This document shows, piece after piece, positions 9,138-18,044 of a DNA stretch of 64,000 bases. The stretch comes from Fluviicola sp. (GTDB taxonomy: Bacteria; Bacteroidota; Bacteroidia; Flavobacteriales_D; Crocinitomicaceae). The DNA is taken from the NCBI RefSeq assembly GCF_039596395.1, contig NZ_JBCNJT010000002.1:1364001-1428000 (forward strand), given 5' to 3'. Position numbers and translations under genes: made by a program. Below the pieces are notes generated by a model. That model was not told the DNA's origin. It saw nothing but the letters and a program-made list of their open reading frames with translations, and searched no databases. Positions within the stretch are counted from its first letter, which is position 1. Each line of letters begins with the position of its first letter.

Positions 9138-10751
9138 GTGGTCAGAGCCTTTAAATTATTCGTTGCCTACGGGATTGTCTTTTTGGTCGGTTACCTGGGA
9201 ACTGGGATAACACTTCATTATGTAAAACCGGAAATGCGCATATTGCCGCAATTCGTGGAAAACATCCTGGATGGCGGAGCAATCTGGAAGGTTCAGTACC
9301 CGGAAGAATCGGATGTTTCGATGTTTGATCAACGGACTTACAACCCGGAAGGCCACGATCCGGAAGAAGAAATCCTGTTTACTGACGATTACAATTCCGA
9401 AAACGGAATTTTTTGTTTTCGCGGAAATGCACAGCGCAATGCGCCCACGCGAGGCATTCTAAAAGGAAAACCGAAAGACATTCGACTGGATTGGGAATTT
9501 ATTACCGGTTATGACGGCAGAACGACCGAATATGGTTCCTGGGGTGGCGGTTCGGGCTGGACGGGCCAACCATTGGTAATCAAATGGCCAAAGAAAATCG
9601 CGAAAAGGCTTCACGGAATAGAAGAAACCTATGTAAATCAGGCCAATTTCAGGGAAGTCATCGTGGGGAGTTTGTGCGGAGATATTTACTTCATTGACTG
9701 GAAAACCGGGAAGGCGACACGCCCGCATGTAACCATTGGAAACCCGATCAAGGGAACGGTTTCGGTGGATCCGAGAATGAATGGCCTGTTGTATGTTGGT
9801 CAAGGTATCAAAAACGGGGATCGGTTCGGTTCGTACATCTTCAATCTGTTTACCGGCGAAGAGATTTTCTTTCGCAATGGCCTGGATCCGAAAGCCAGAA
9901 GAGCCTGGGGAGCATTTGACAGCAATTCCCTGGTTGATGCCGAAACAGGATATTGGTTTCACCCGGCTGAAAACGGACAGATCTATAAAACAAAAATTGC
10001 AAGCGGGAAAGCAATCCCGGAACCTTTTATTTTCAATTACCGGATTTCAAAACACCCGGATCTCGGAATCGAGTCGAGTTTTGGTGCCTGGAATAACCTG
10101 GGCTGGTTCGGAGATAACGGCGGAAATGTATTCTGTATGAACCTGATGACCATGAAACCGGTTTGGTACCTGGATAATTACGACGACACGGATGCATCGA
10201 TGGTGATTGATTTGCAGGAAGAGAATCATCCGTATTTGTATACCGGGAACGAAGTTGACAAACAAGGTGAAACCGGAACAGCTCATATTCGCAAGATTGA
10301 CGGGCTTACCGGGAAAGAAATCTGGGATGTATCCCGGAAATCCACCAATACCAAACTGAACGGGCGGGTGAATTCCGGGGGTGTTTTGGCTTCCGTTTTA
10401 CCCGGAAAGAAAAAAGCAAATAAGCTGGTTTATGGAATTTTTTCGAGGATAAACGGAACATTGGCCGGTGAATTCGTCGCTATCGACAAGGTCACAGGAA
10501 AAGAAAAATTTTCCATCCCGATGGACTATTACAGCTGGGCTTCTCCGATCGATCTTTACGACAAAGCTGGAAATTGCTACATTTTCTTCACCGATGTCTA
10601 CGGAACCATTTACCTCATTGACGGACTAAACGGAGAAATCATTGTGAAGCGCAAAACGGATTGTGTTTGGGAATCTTCACCGGTTGCCTGGGGAAATCGC
10701 ATTGTGGTTGGAAGCCGCGGAAAAAAGATTGTGAGCTTTGTAATTAATTAA
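9138..10751 (+). CDS. Membrane-anchored PQQ/WD40-like beta-propeller protein
   Basis: 537 aa, beginning at a GTG; no ATG fits the N-terminus better. A hydrophobic segment (residues about 7-28, LFVAYGIVFLVGYLGTGITL) is a signal anchor. The rest shows repeated blades of PQQ-like propellers, such as GDIYFIDWKTGKATRP, GTIYLIDGLNGEIIVKR and DGLTGKEIWDVSRK. No cytochrome or dehydrogenase motif is fused to it and quinone-binding residues could not be confirmed, so it may be a scaffold or binding protein rather than an enzyme. A promoter box lies upstream, and the stop codon runs directly into a 7-bp tandem repeat. Confidence 0.65.
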   Translation: MVRAFKLFVAYGIVFLVGYLGTGITLHYVKPEMRILPQFVENILDGGAIWKVQYPEESDVSMFDQRTYNPEGHDPEEEILFTDDYNSENGIFCFRGNAQRNAPTRGILKGKPKDIRLDWEFITGYDGRTTEYGSWGGGSGWTGQPLVIKWPKKIAKRLHGIEETYVNQANFREVIVGSLCGDIYFIDWKTGKATRPHVTIGNPIKGTVSVDPRMNGLLYVGQGIKNGDRFGSYIFNLFTGEEIFFRNGLDPKARRAWGAFDSNSLVDAETGYWFHPAENGQIYKTKIASGKAIPEPFIFNYRISKHPDLGIESSFGAWNNLGWFGDNGGNVFCMNLMTMKPVWYLDNYDDTDASMVIDLQEENHPYLYTGNEVDKQGETGTAHIRKIDGLTGKEIWDVSRKSTNTKLNGRVNSGGVLASVLPGKKKANKLVYGIFSRINGTLAGEFVAIDKVTGKEKFSIPMDYYSWASPIDLYDKAGNCYIFFTDVYGTIYLIDGLNGEIIVKRKTDCVWESSPVAWGNRIVVGSRGKKIVSFVIN

Positions 10752-10804
10752 AAATGCAAAATGCAAAATGCAAAATGCAAAATGCAAAATGCAAAATGCA
10801 AAAT
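10751..10804. repeat. 7-bp tandem repeat (AAAATGC), seven copies
   Basis: Seven exact head-to-tail copies of AAAATGC occupy 10751-10799, followed by a partial copy. The array begins on the last base of the propeller gene's TAA. It lies in the intergenic space before surE and is followed by further TTTTGAAT/ATTCAAAA-like sequence. Copy number probably varies between strains. Confidence 0.95.
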
Positions 10805-10919
10805 ATTGATAATTAAATCCTGTTTCCCATTTTTTGAATTTTGAATTCATCATTTTGAATTGAATGTTACTTTTCAAAACTTTCACATTCTCTCCTCAAC
10901 GAGTCAGGAACTAAAAATG

Positions 10920-10927
10920 TATCTTTG
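10920..10927 (+). promoter_or_regulatory. TAnnTTTG (-7) box directly before surE
   Basis: TATCTTTG ends 6 nt before the ATG at 10934. If transcription starts about 4 nt after the box, the surE leader is only about 3 nt. It also overlaps an alternative in-frame TTG at 10925, which argues for the ATG as start. Confidence 0.5.
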
Positions 10928-10933
10928 TTTTCA

Positions 10934-11707
10934 ATGAAAAATTCGAATCGCCCGCTCATTTTCGTAACCAACGACGACAGCCTTCACGCAAAAGGAATTG
11001 CTTCCTTAGTTGCTGTTGCACAGGAGTTTGGAGATGTGGTGGTCATAGCACCTGACAAACCGCAATCGGGAATGGGCCACGCCATCACTATTTCACATCC
11101 TCTGAGATTGTACCGTTCAGATATTTTTGAAGGAATTGAAGCCTATTCGTGCAGCGGCACACCGGTAGATTGCGTGAAACTGGGAGTTTATGAAGTCCTG
11201 CACCGCAAACCTGACCTGATCCTGTCGGGAGTAAACCACGGATTGAATTCTTCCACGAACGTGTTGTATTCCGGGACCATGTCTGCAGCGGTGGAAGGTG
11301 CCATGGAGCACGTTCCGAGCATCGGTTTTTCTTACGGTGATTTTGATCCGGATGCTGATTTCTCGGCTGCCATGCATGTTGCGAACCAAGTTATTCCGCA
11401 GATATTGGAACACGGCTTGCCGCAAGGAGTTTGCCTGAACGTCAACATTCCGAAAGGACCGCTTGAGGCACTGAAAGGAATTGAAGTTTGCAGACAGGCT
11501 TACGCGTTTTGGGAAGACCGGTTCGATAAACGCATGGACCAGTTCGGAAGGCCTTACTATTGGTTGACCGGAACATTTGATTCGCGCGAAGATGCAACAG
11601 ATACAGACTTACATTTTTTAGATCAGGGTTATGCGACTATCGTACCGACTCAATTTGATCTGACAGCTCATAAAACCATTGCTGATTTAAAAAAGATTTT
11701 GGTATGA
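10934..11707 (+). CDS. surE: 5'/3'-nucleotidase SurE
   Basis: 257 aa. It carries the SurE hallmarks: the metal-binding VTNDDS near the N-terminus, APDKPQSGMGHAIT, the SGTPVDCV motif and SGVNHGLN. SurE is a metal-dependent phosphatase that removes phosphate from nucleoside monophosphates, linked to stationary-phase survival. A TTG three codons upstream (10925) is in frame, but it sits inside the promoter box. The gene overlaps the next one by 4 nt (ATGA), forming an operon with a small membrane protein and lpxB. Confidence 0.93.
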   Translation: MKNSNRPLIFVTNDDSLHAKGIASLVAVAQEFGDVVVIAPDKPQSGMGHAITISHPLRLYRSDIFEGIEAYSCSGTPVDCVKLGVYEVLHRKPDLILSGVNHGLNSSTNVLYSGTMSAAVEGAMEHVPSIGFSYGDFDPDADFSAAMHVANQVIPQILEHGLPQGVCLNVNIPKGPLEALKGIEVCRQAYAFWEDRFDKRMDQFGRPYYWLTGTFDSREDATDTDLHFLDQGYATIVPTQFDLTAHKTIADLKKILV

Positions 11708-12015
11708 AAAGAAGATTTAACTGGAATACACGGACAACTGCCGGAATGATTATCGGCATGCTTTCTCCGTTTATTTGTGTTCCACTAACGATATTGATTA
11801 TTTCCTGGGCACAGCATTACCCGTTTTCCTTGTTTTGGGACCGCTTTTTTATGGATTTGAATGTGATGAGCAAATTCCTGTCGCTTTCCATCATCCCGAA
11901 TCTGGTTTGGTTCTATGTGTTCCTGAATAGAGAACGCTATGACCTGGCGCGTGGAATTATTGTCGGATCAGCCTTGTTCCTTCCGTTTATTATTTACGTC
12001 AACCTGATTCGCTGA
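11704..12015 (+). CDS. Small multi-pass membrane protein in the surE-lpxB operon
   Basis: 103 aa with about three hydrophobic helices (residues about 14-36, 55-72 and 83-102) and a basic N-terminus. I do not recognise a named family. It is translationally coupled on both sides: its ATG overlaps the surE stop (ATGA) and its TGA shares one base with the lpxB ATG. This tight packing implies co-expression and perhaps a role at the inner membrane near lipid A synthesis, but that is only inferred from position. Confidence 0.75.
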   Translation: MKRRFNWNTRTTAGMIIGMLSPFICVPLTILIISWAQHYPFSLFWDRFFMDLNVMSKFLSLSIIPNLVWFYVFLNRERYDLARGIIVGSALFLPFIIYVNLIR

Positions 12016-13124
12016 TGAGTAAGAAACTGTATATCATTTCGGGAGAAGCGTCGGGGGATTTGCATGGAGCAAACGTGATGAAGGAGTTGTATGCAGAACA
12101 GCCCGATCTGGATATCCGTTTCTGGGGAGGAGATAAAATGCAGGCTGTCGGAGGAACGATGGCCAAACACATTCGCGACCTGGCTTTTATGGGCTTTGTG
12201 GAGGTGTTGATGAATATTCGAACTATCTTTAAAAATATCCGGTTCTGTAAAGAAGACATTCTCAAATTCCAACCGGATGCTTTGTTGCTGATCGATTATC
12301 CGGGCTTCAACATGCGAATCGCAGAATGGGCGAAGAAAAACAACATCAAAGTCTATTATTACATTTCTCCGACCGTTTGGGCCTGGAAGGAAAACCGTGT
12401 GCACAAGATCAAAAGAGATGTCTTCCGGTTGTTTTGCATTCTTCCGTTTGAAGCGGATTTTTACAAGAAATACAATTACGAAGTAGAATACGTGGGACAT
12501 CCGCTGTTGGATGAAATTGAACAATACCAGGAACTTCCGAAACAGGAACTGAAAATCACTCCGACGGGCAAACCCATCATTGCGATGCTTCCGGGCTCGA
12601 GAAAGCAGGAATTGCGTACCAAGTTGCCGGTAATGCTTCCGTTGGTTGATCTTTTTCCGCAATATCAGTTCGTGATTGCCGGAGCACCCAATATGGATAT
12701 TGCTATTTACAAGGAATTGATCGGCGACAAACAAGTTGACGTAGTTTACGGTCAGACTTATCCTTTATTGCAGCAGTCGGAAGCCGCTGTGGTAACTTCC
12801 GGAACGGCGACTCTGGAAACCGGGTTGTTTGAAATTCCGGAAGTGGTTTGCTACATCGGGAATGCGATTTCTTACCAGATTGCGAAAAGATTGGTGAACG
12901 TGAAATACATCTCATTGGTCAACCTGATCCTGGACAAAGAATCGGTTACGGAACTCATTCAAAACGATTGTACCACAGAACGTTTGGCGAAAGAATTGTC
13001 TTTGGTGATCAAAGGCGGAAGCAAGCGTGAACAGGTACTGGAGGATTATTCCAAATTAAAAGCATTGTTAGGAAAAGGCGGCGCTTCGAAAAAAGTTGCA
13101 CAGTCCTTGTTGAAAACTATTTGA
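12015..13124 (+). CDS. lpxB: Lipid-A-disaccharide synthase
   Basis: 369 aa, normal length. It starts with the diagnostic SGEASGDLHGANVMKEL and contains GFVEVL, SPTVWAWKENRV, MLPGSRKQEL and SGTATLETGLFEIP, all typical of LpxB (GT19). It condenses UDP-2,3-diacylglucosamine with lipid X to make the lipid A disaccharide at the inner-membrane surface. It is the last gene of the surE operon, and its start overlaps the preceding stop by one base. Its presence confirms a Gram-negative envelope with lipid A. Confidence 0.95.
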   Translation: MSKKLYIISGEASGDLHGANVMKELYAEQPDLDIRFWGGDKMQAVGGTMAKHIRDLAFMGFVEVLMNIRTIFKNIRFCKEDILKFQPDALLLIDYPGFNMRIAEWAKKNNIKVYYYISPTVWAWKENRVHKIKRDVFRLFCILPFEADFYKKYNYEVEYVGHPLLDEIEQYQELPKQELKITPTGKPIIAMLPGSRKQELRTKLPVMLPLVDLFPQYQFVIAGAPNMDIAIYKELIGDKQVDVVYGQTYPLLQQSEAAVVTSGTATLETGLFEIPEVVCYIGNAISYQIAKRLVNVKYISLVNLILDKESVTELIQNDCTTERLAKELSLVIKGGSKREQVLEDYSKLKALLGKGGASKKVAQSLLKTI

Positions 13125-13154
13125 GTCCGAGCCCATTTCAGTTTGGTACGGAAC

Positions 13155-13162
13155 TAATTTTG
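13155..13162 (+). promoter_or_regulatory. TAnnTTTG (-7) box directly before the SpoIID-like gene
   Basis: TAATTTTG ends 4 nt before the ATG at 13167, so the predicted transcript has about 1 nt of leader. No -33 TTTG stands out at the usual spacing. Confidence 0.5.
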
Positions 13163-13166
13163 TAGG

Positions 13167-14348
13167 ATGTTGCGCTTATTCGTGCTCATAGGGTTTATTT
13201 TTCCGTTTTTCGTATTTTCTCAGCAAATGCGAATCGGTGTTTTGCGCGATTATTCCGTTCAACGGATCGTCTTTGCCTATTCCGAAGGAAGTTACAATGT
13301 ATTCGGTGATACAACCTTGTTCGCAACATTGCTTCCGAGCGAATTCGTCGATCTTTCGGTTACAGGAAATAACATGATCTCCCTGAAAGTCGGTGTCAAC
13401 GAAGTGGCTGTTGTTTCCAAAGTAGTTTTAGTGGCTACGAAACTCAACAATTCATTGGTCTATTCAACCAAAACTCCGGTAGTTAAAGAACGGAAATACA
13501 AGGACGATGTTGAAATAACAGCTTTGAACGGCGCATTGACTATTGTGAACCTGGTAGACATCAATAATTACCTGAGCGGAGTGGTGGAATCCGAAGGCGG
13601 TGGCGGAAAGGAAATTGAATATTACAAAGTCCAGGCATTGATGAGCCGTACTTATGCGCTGAAATACAAAACAAGACACCAGAAAGAAGGATTTGAGTTG
13701 TGCGACAGAACGCACTGTCAGGCTTACCACAATCAATTGAGACTGAATCCCCTGATCGATTCCGCAGTGCTGAAAACAGAAGGAATGGTGATGGTGGACC
13801 AGCAAAACCATTTGGTAGATGCCTATTTCCATGCCAATTGTGGCGGGCAAACTTCCGAACCGGATTATGTGTGGAACAACAAAATTCCTTATCTGAGTAC
13901 GTTTAAAGATACCTTCTGTATTTATACCAAACAGGCAACCTGGGAAAAGCGTATTCCGCAGACAGACTGGATGGAATACTTGGTTACTGCTTTCCACTAC
14001 CCGGTAAACGATTCCGTTCTGGGACCTATGATCTATACGTTTAACCAGGCAGACAGATGCGCTTTTTATCAATATCCGTGGCTGGGAATCCCGTTGCGGG
14101 ATATCCGGGAGCATTTTAAATTGAAATCTACGTTCTTCAATTGTTACCCGGAAGGAACGGAAGTTGTTTTAAGAGGGCGCGGTTATGGACATGGTGTTGG
14201 GTTATGCCAGGAAGGCGCGATGAAAATGGCCAAATACGGATTCAGTTACATTCAGATTGCTTTGTATTACTTTCCGGGTGTTAAAGTGATCAATTACCAG
14301 GAACAACAGTATTTCAATCAGCAGCCCAGGATTGTGGAATTGGATTAA
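13167..14348 (+). CDS. SpoIID/LytB-domain protein (probable peptidoglycan lytic transglycosylase), secreted
   Basis: 393 aa with an N-terminal signal peptide ending near FVFSQ (residue 19). SpoIID/LytB signatures are present in order: YLSGVVESE (catalytic glutamate region), QALMSRTYALKY, THCQAYH, FHANCGGQTSEP and GRGYGHGVGLCQEGA. In sporulating bacteria SpoIID cleaves glycan strands. Homologues in non-sporulating Bacteroidota are presumed cell-wall remodelling enzymes in the periplasm. An 8-bp tandem array begins immediately after the stop codon, and the next gene converges. Confidence 0.85.
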   Translation: MLRLFVLIGFIFPFFVFSQQMRIGVLRDYSVQRIVFAYSEGSYNVFGDTTLFATLLPSEFVDLSVTGNNMISLKVGVNEVAVVSKVVLVATKLNNSLVYSTKTPVVKERKYKDDVEITALNGALTIVNLVDINNYLSGVVESEGGGGKEIEYYKVQALMSRTYALKYKTRHQKEGFELCDRTHCQAYHNQLRLNPLIDSAVLKTEGMVMVDQQNHLVDAYFHANCGGQTSEPDYVWNNKIPYLSTFKDTFCIYTKQATWEKRIPQTDWMEYLVTAFHYPVNDSVLGPMIYTFNQADRCAFYQYPWLGIPLRDIREHFKLKSTFFNCYPEGTEVVLRGRGYGHGVGLCQEGAMKMAKYGFSYIQIALYYFPGVKVINYQEQQYFNQQPRIVELD

Positions 14349-14428
14349 AAATGTTCAAATGTTCAAATGTTCAAATGTTCAAATGTTCAAATGTTCAAAT
14401 GTTCAAATGTTCAAATGTTCAAATGTTC
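14349..14428. repeat. 8-bp tandem repeat (AAATGTTC), ten copies
   Basis: Ten exact copies of AAATGTTC start on the base after the upstream TAA. They are followed by AAATTGAAC, CTTTTGAAC and CTTTGAAC, i.e. reverse-complement versions of the GTTCAAA motif. The whole 14349-14465 interval separates two convergent genes and could fold back on itself. Confidence 0.95.
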
Positions 14429-14465
14429 AAATTGAACTTTTAAACCTTTTGAACTCCTTTGAACA

Positions 14466-14750
14466 TTATTTATACGTGATCACAAAAATATCCTCGTTGT
14501 CTTTCTTGAACAATTTATCTTCCCGGGCCAGTTTTTCCAGGTAAGAAGGATCTTTGATCTGTGAAAGGATGTATTTGGTGTCTTTGAGCTTTAAATTCAT
14601 TTCTGATTGAGCAGAACGCAATTCGGAGAGCTTTTTATTCTGGTTGATGATGGTGAAGATATCTACTTCGTCCAAAAACAAATTGTACACCGTAAAAAGA
14701 CACAAGGCAAGGATGTATTTGTTTCTGAAAGGTGCAAGATACTTCTTCAT
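14466..14750 (-). CDS. FtsB/DivIC-family septum formation initiator
   Basis: 94 aa: a basic N-terminus, one transmembrane helix (about residues 12-28), then a coiled coil (about 33-65), ending with the KLAREDKLFKKDNEDIFVI segment typical of FtsB/DivIC. These bitopic proteins bridge the FtsL/FtsQ division complex. The Bacteroidota-style ending (FKKDNEDIFVITYK) supports the call. It probably has its own promoter 4 nt before the start codon. Confidence 0.85.
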   Translation of the reverse strand: MKKYLAPFRNKYILALCLFTVYNLFLDEVDIFTIINQNKKLSELRSAQSEMNLKLKDTKYILSQIKDPSYLEKLAREDKLFKKDNEDIFVITYK

Positions 14751-14754
14751 AGTC

Positions 14755-14762
14755 CAAAGTTA
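14755..14762 (-). promoter_or_regulatory. TAnnTTTG (-7) box directly before the FtsB/DivIC gene
   Basis: TAACTTTG on the minus strand ends 4 nt before the ATG at 14750, giving a predicted leader of about 1 nt. Confidence 0.5.
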
Positions 14763-14838
14763 AGGTTTATTGCGTGGTTTCCTTCCGGGTAAGTTTGCGA
14801 GATATCCTCCGGCAGATGTTAATAGCATTGGTGCAAAG

Positions 14839-14920
14839 GTTCAATTATTTAATTGTTCAAAGAGTTCAAAGAGTTCAAAGAGTTCAATATTGCCGTTTAA
14901 ACCTTTGAACCTGTTTGAAC
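14839..14920. repeat. GTTCAAA/TTTGAAC mini-array
   Basis: GTTCAAAGA repeats of 9 bp (about four copies, 14854-14887) are followed by CTTTGAAC and GTTTGAAC in the opposite orientation around a TTTAAA centre. This gives an imperfect inverted arrangement between two minus-strand genes. Confidence 0.75.
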
Positions 14921-14921
14921 G

Positions 14922-14960
14922 AAAAAGCCCTGATCTCGTATTTACGGAATCAGGGCTTTT
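14922..14960 (-). terminator. Rho-independent terminator for the 14978-15700 gene
   Basis: AAAAGCCCTGAT (14923-14934) pairs perfectly with ATCAGGGCTTTT (14949-14960). On the minus strand the stem is followed by TTTTTC. It lies 17 bp past the stop of the minus-strand gene. Confidence 0.85.
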
Positions 14961-14977
14961 CTTATTTGTAACTTGAA

Positions 14978-15700
14978 TTAGTTTACGATCTGATCGTATT
15001 TTGCTTTGAAATCTTCGTTGGTTTCGTACCATTGAGCAACTTTCCCCATAACAGCTTTCGCTTTGTCGGTTTGTTTGGCGCTCAGGTAGCATTCTGCTGT
15101 TTGGATCACTCCCATCATCAGCAAATCTTTTTCGGCCTGGTCCCAGCTTGAAATATCCGAAACGGATTTCAACATGGTTTCAGCTTCTTTCCACATGGTA
15201 TTTGCACCTCCCTTATCTGCGTTGCGGTATTTACACACACCATCCAGGTATTTTGCCCCGATACTGCTGATATTGATCTTGTAATATTTCATGATCCAGG
15301 TGGCAGCTTTTTTGTAATCAGGAGCTTCTACTTCATTCCGGATCGTTTCTACCAAACTGTTTTTAAACTGATCGTAAAACTCGGCATATTCTGCCTGAAC
15401 ACTTCCGTCTTTATCGTATTTGATACTTTTTCCTACTTCTCCGATAGCTTCCTTGTAAGCATTTTTGTACTTCTCATCATCAGAACCACTCAAGGAAACT
15501 TTGTAAAGACCTCTTCCCATCCACATGTGCGGCAGGGCGTCGCTCTTTGTTTTGTCATTCATGGTATATTTTTCAGACGCACGAACCAGTTTTTCATAAT
15601 CGCCGTCAGCATAAAGGATACGCAAATCGTTATATTCCGGTGCTTGTGCAACCAGTAATTTGGTAGTAAGAAGGGCACCAATCAGAACAAGCTTTTTCAT
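14978..15700 (-). CDS. Exported helical-repeat (TPR-like) protein of unknown function
   Basis: 240 aa. A signal peptide is clear (MKKLVLIGALL to LLVAQA, residues 1-19). The mature part is helical, with spaced AWY-type patterns such as YADGDYEKLVRASEKY and TAECYLSAKQTDKAKAVMGKVAQWYE, which resemble tetratricopeptide repeats. No catalytic motif was seen. It is a monocistronic gene with its own terminator. A periplasmic scaffold role is plausible but unproven. Confidence 0.7.
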   Translation of the reverse strand: MKKLVLIGALLTTKLLVAQAPEYNDLRILYADGDYEKLVRASEKYTMNDKTKSDALPHMWMGRGLYKVSLSGSDDEKYKNAYKEAIGEVGKSIKYDKDGSVQAEYAEFYDQFKNSLVETIRNEVEAPDYKKAATWIMKYYKINISSIGAKYLDGVCKYRNADKGGANTMWKEAETMLKSVSDISSWDQAEKDLLMMGVIQTAECYLSAKQTDKAKAVMGKVAQWYETNEDFKAKYDQIVN

Positions 15701-15876
15701 AATATTTAATTTCGTTGATGGATAAAACCAATAACTATGCCGAATGTACGAAAACTTTAAATAAAAGTTTCGTTGACGTTATGGAAAATGAATCTTTCCC
15801 GGAGATACTTCTCTATTTGGCTGTAATTCATTAATAATTAATCCGATTGAAAATGTGCCATGGATAATTATTTTCC

Positions 15877-15908
15877 CGGTAGGGGCGAAGGATTTTTCGC
15901 CCCTACCG
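15877..15908. repeat. Perfect 13-bp-arm palindrome of the GGGGCGAA family
   Basis: Arms 15877-15889 and 15896-15908 are exact complements around a 6-nt loop, with core AGGGGCGAA / TTCGCCCCT. It lies 3 bp beyond the stop codon of the minus-strand mutB. It shares its core with the palindromes at 42035 and 60621. No T-tract follows on either strand. Confidence 0.9.
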
Positions 15909-15911
15909 TAA

Positions 15912-18044
15912 TTATTCAGCACTTTGAATCAGCAATTCCAGGATTTTCTGAGCGGCTTTTGAAATCTTTGTTCCCGGGCCAAAAACCCCGAAAACCCCGG
16001 CATCGTACAGGAAGTCATAATCTTGTGCAGGAATAACTCCTCCCGCAACTACCATGATATCCGGGCGTCCCAGTTTCTTCAACTCTTCAATCACTTGCGG
16101 AACAAGTGTTTTGTGTCCGGCAGCCAGGGATGAAACTCCCAACACGTGCACATCGTTTTCAATGGCTTGTTTGGCAGCTTCTCCGGGCGTCTGGAAAAGC
16201 GGTCCTATGTCTACATCAAAACCGATGTCCGCAAAGGAAGTAGCGATGACCTTTGCTCCGCGGTCGTGTCCGTCCTGACCCATTTTCGCAATCATGATGC
16301 GCGGCCTTCTTCCTTCGAGTTTTGCGAAGGTTTCGACCATTTCCTTTGCTTTTTCAAAATCGGTATCACTCATACTTTCCGCCGAATAAACTCCGCTGAT
16401 CGAGCGGATGGTTGCCTGGTGTCTTCCAAAAGTATCCTCCATTGCCTGTGAAATTTCTCCCAGCGACGCGCGTTCGCGGGCGCATTCTACGGCAATTTCC
16501 AATAAATTTCCTGTTCCTGTTCGTGCAGCTTCGGCCAGTTTTTTCAAAGCAGCTTTTACACGTTCGGTATTTCTTGTTTCGCGCAATACTTTTAAGCGTT
16601 CCAATTGCGATTCGCGCACTTTGGTATTGTCTACTTCCAGGATATCGATTGCGTCTTCTTTTTCCAATTGGTAGCGGTTCACTCCAACGATGATGTCCTT
16701 TCCGGCGTCAATGCGTGCCTGTTTGCGGGCAGCTGCTTCTTCGATGCGCATTTTCGGAACTCCGGTTTCAATGGCTTTTGCCATTCCTCCCAGTTCTTCC
16801 ACTTCCTGGATCAGTTTCCAGGCTTCATCCACCAATTCCTGGGTCAGTTTTTCTACGTAATAACTTCCGCCCCACGGATCGATGATATCCGTCATGCCGG
16901 TTTCCTGCTGCAGGTAAATTTGTGTGTTGCGGGCAATGCGCGCGGAGAAATCTGTCGGTAAAGCGATGGCTTCATCCAATGCATTCGTATGCAGCGATTG
17001 CGTCCCTCCAAAACCTGCCGCCATGGCTTCGATACAAGTACGGGCAACGTTATTGAACGGATCCTGCTCGGTTAAACTCCATCCGGAGGTTTGGCAATGG
17101 GTACGAAGTGCCAGCGATTTCTCACTTTTCGGGTTGAACTGTGAAACCAGTTTCGCCCAAAGCAATCTTCCCGCTCTCATTTTTGCAATTTCCATGAAAT
17201 GGTTCATCCCGATTGCCCAGAAGAAACTCAAACGCGGTGCAAAGCTGTCTACGTCCATTCCTGCGTTAATTCCTGCTCTCAGGTATTCCAGTCCGTCTGC
17301 TAGCGTATAGGCCAATTCAATACTTGCGGTTGCACCCGCTTCCTGCATGTGGTAACCCGAAATGGAAATGGAATTGAAACGTGGCATTTTTTCAGCGGTG
17401 TACGCGAAAATATCCGCGATGATGCGCATGGAAGGAGCCGGTGGATAAATGTAGGTATTCCGAACCATGAATTCTTTCAGGATATCATTCTGAATGGTTC
17501 CGGAAAGTTCTTCCTGTTTCACGCCCTGTTCTTCCGCTGCAACGATGTAAAATGCCATAATCGGGATCACTGCACCGTTCATGGTCATGGAAACCGACAT
17601 TTCATTCAGGGGAATTTGGTCGAACAAAATCTTCATGTCCAGGATGGAATCGATAGCCACCCCGGCTTTTCCTACATCTCCGACTACGCGTTCGTGATCC
17701 GAGTCGTAACCGCGGTGCGTTGCCAGGTCAAATGCCACGGAAAGTCCTTTCTGTCCTGCCGCCAAATTCCGGCGGTAAAAGGCATTCGATTCTTCCGCAG
17801 TGGAAAATCCGGCATATTGCCGAATGGTCCACGGACGAATAGCGTACATGGAGCCGTAGGGACCTCTCAGGAACGGAGCCAATCCGCTCACGAATCCCAA
17901 ATGTCCGACCTGTTCAAGATCTTCTTTGTTATAGTAACTTGCCAGTTCTATTTTCTCTGGGGTAGAAAAAACGCTTTTCTCAGCCTTTCCTGACAGTGCA
18001 TCTTTATTTAAAGATACGTTTTCAAATGATTGACGGATACTCAT
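15912..18044 (-). CDS. mutB: Methylmalonyl-CoA mutase, large (catalytic) subunit
   Basis: 710 aa from the ATG at 18044, which overlaps the mutA stop by 4 nt (ATGA); an in-frame extension to 18086 lies inside mutA and is not needed. The N-terminal TIM-barrel carries [25 protein letters not shown] and the [11 protein letters not shown] region. The C-terminal cobalamin-binding domain has the DxHxxG motif in [13 protein letters not shown]. It interconverts (R)-methylmalonyl-CoA and succinyl-CoA using adenosylcobalamin, in propionate, odd-chain or branched-chain metabolism. A perfect palindrome follows the stop. Confidence 0.96.
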   Translation of the reverse strand: MSIRQSFENVSLNKDALSGKAEKSVFSTPEKIELASYYNKEDLEQVGHLGFVSGLAPFLRGPYGSMYAIRPWTIRQYAGFSTAEESNAFYRRNLAAGQKGLSVAFDLATHRGYDSDHERVVGDVGKAGVAIDSILDMKILFDQIPLNEMSVSMTMNGAVIPIMAFYIVAAEEQGVKQEELSGTIQNDILKEFMVRNTYIYPPAPSMRIIADIFAYTAEKMPRFNSISISGYHMQEAGATASIELAYTLADGLEYLRAGINAGMDVDSFAPRLSFFWAIGMNHFMEIAKMRAGRLLWAKLVSQFNPKSEKSLALRTHCQTSGWSLTEQDPFNNVARTCIEAMAAGFGGTQSLHTNALDEAIALPTDFSARIARNTQIYLQQETGMTDIIDPWGGSYYVEKLTQELVDEAWKLIQEVEELGGMAKAIETGVPKMRIEEAAARKQARIDAGKDIIVGVNRYQLEKEDAIDILEVDNTKVRESQLERLKVLRETRNTERVKAALKKLAEAARTGTGNLLEIAVECARERASLGEISQAMEDTFGRHQATIRSISGVYSAESMSDTDFEKAKEMVETFAKLEGRRPRIMIAKMGQDGHDRGAKVIATSFADIGFDVDIGPLFQTPGEAAKQAIENDVHVLGVSSLAAGHKTLVPQVIEELKKLGRPDIMVVAGGVIPAQDYDFLYDAGVFGVFGPGTKISKAAQKILELLIQSAE

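Noticed and set aside
9138-10751. Quinoprotein dehydrogenase call for the propeller protein
   Set aside because: PQQ-like blades are present, but catalytic and haem residues were not seen, so only a propeller call is made.
10677-10886. 69-aa minus-strand frame with repeated AFCILHF
   Set aside because: The peptide is simply the translation of the 7-bp tandem repeat.
11994-12734. 246-aa minus-strand open frame
   Set aside because: Antisense to lpxB, whose motifs are unambiguous.
10751-14428. The two microsatellites as a CRISPR array
   Set aside because: Units are 7-8 bp with no spacers; there are no cas genes in the window.
14332-14544. 70-aa plus-strand frame with repeated QMFKCSNV
   Set aside because: Translation of the 8-bp tandem repeat; it overlaps the convergent FtsB-like gene.
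17349-17993. 214-aa plus-strand open frame
   Set aside because: Shadow of mutB; no homology signals and no start context.
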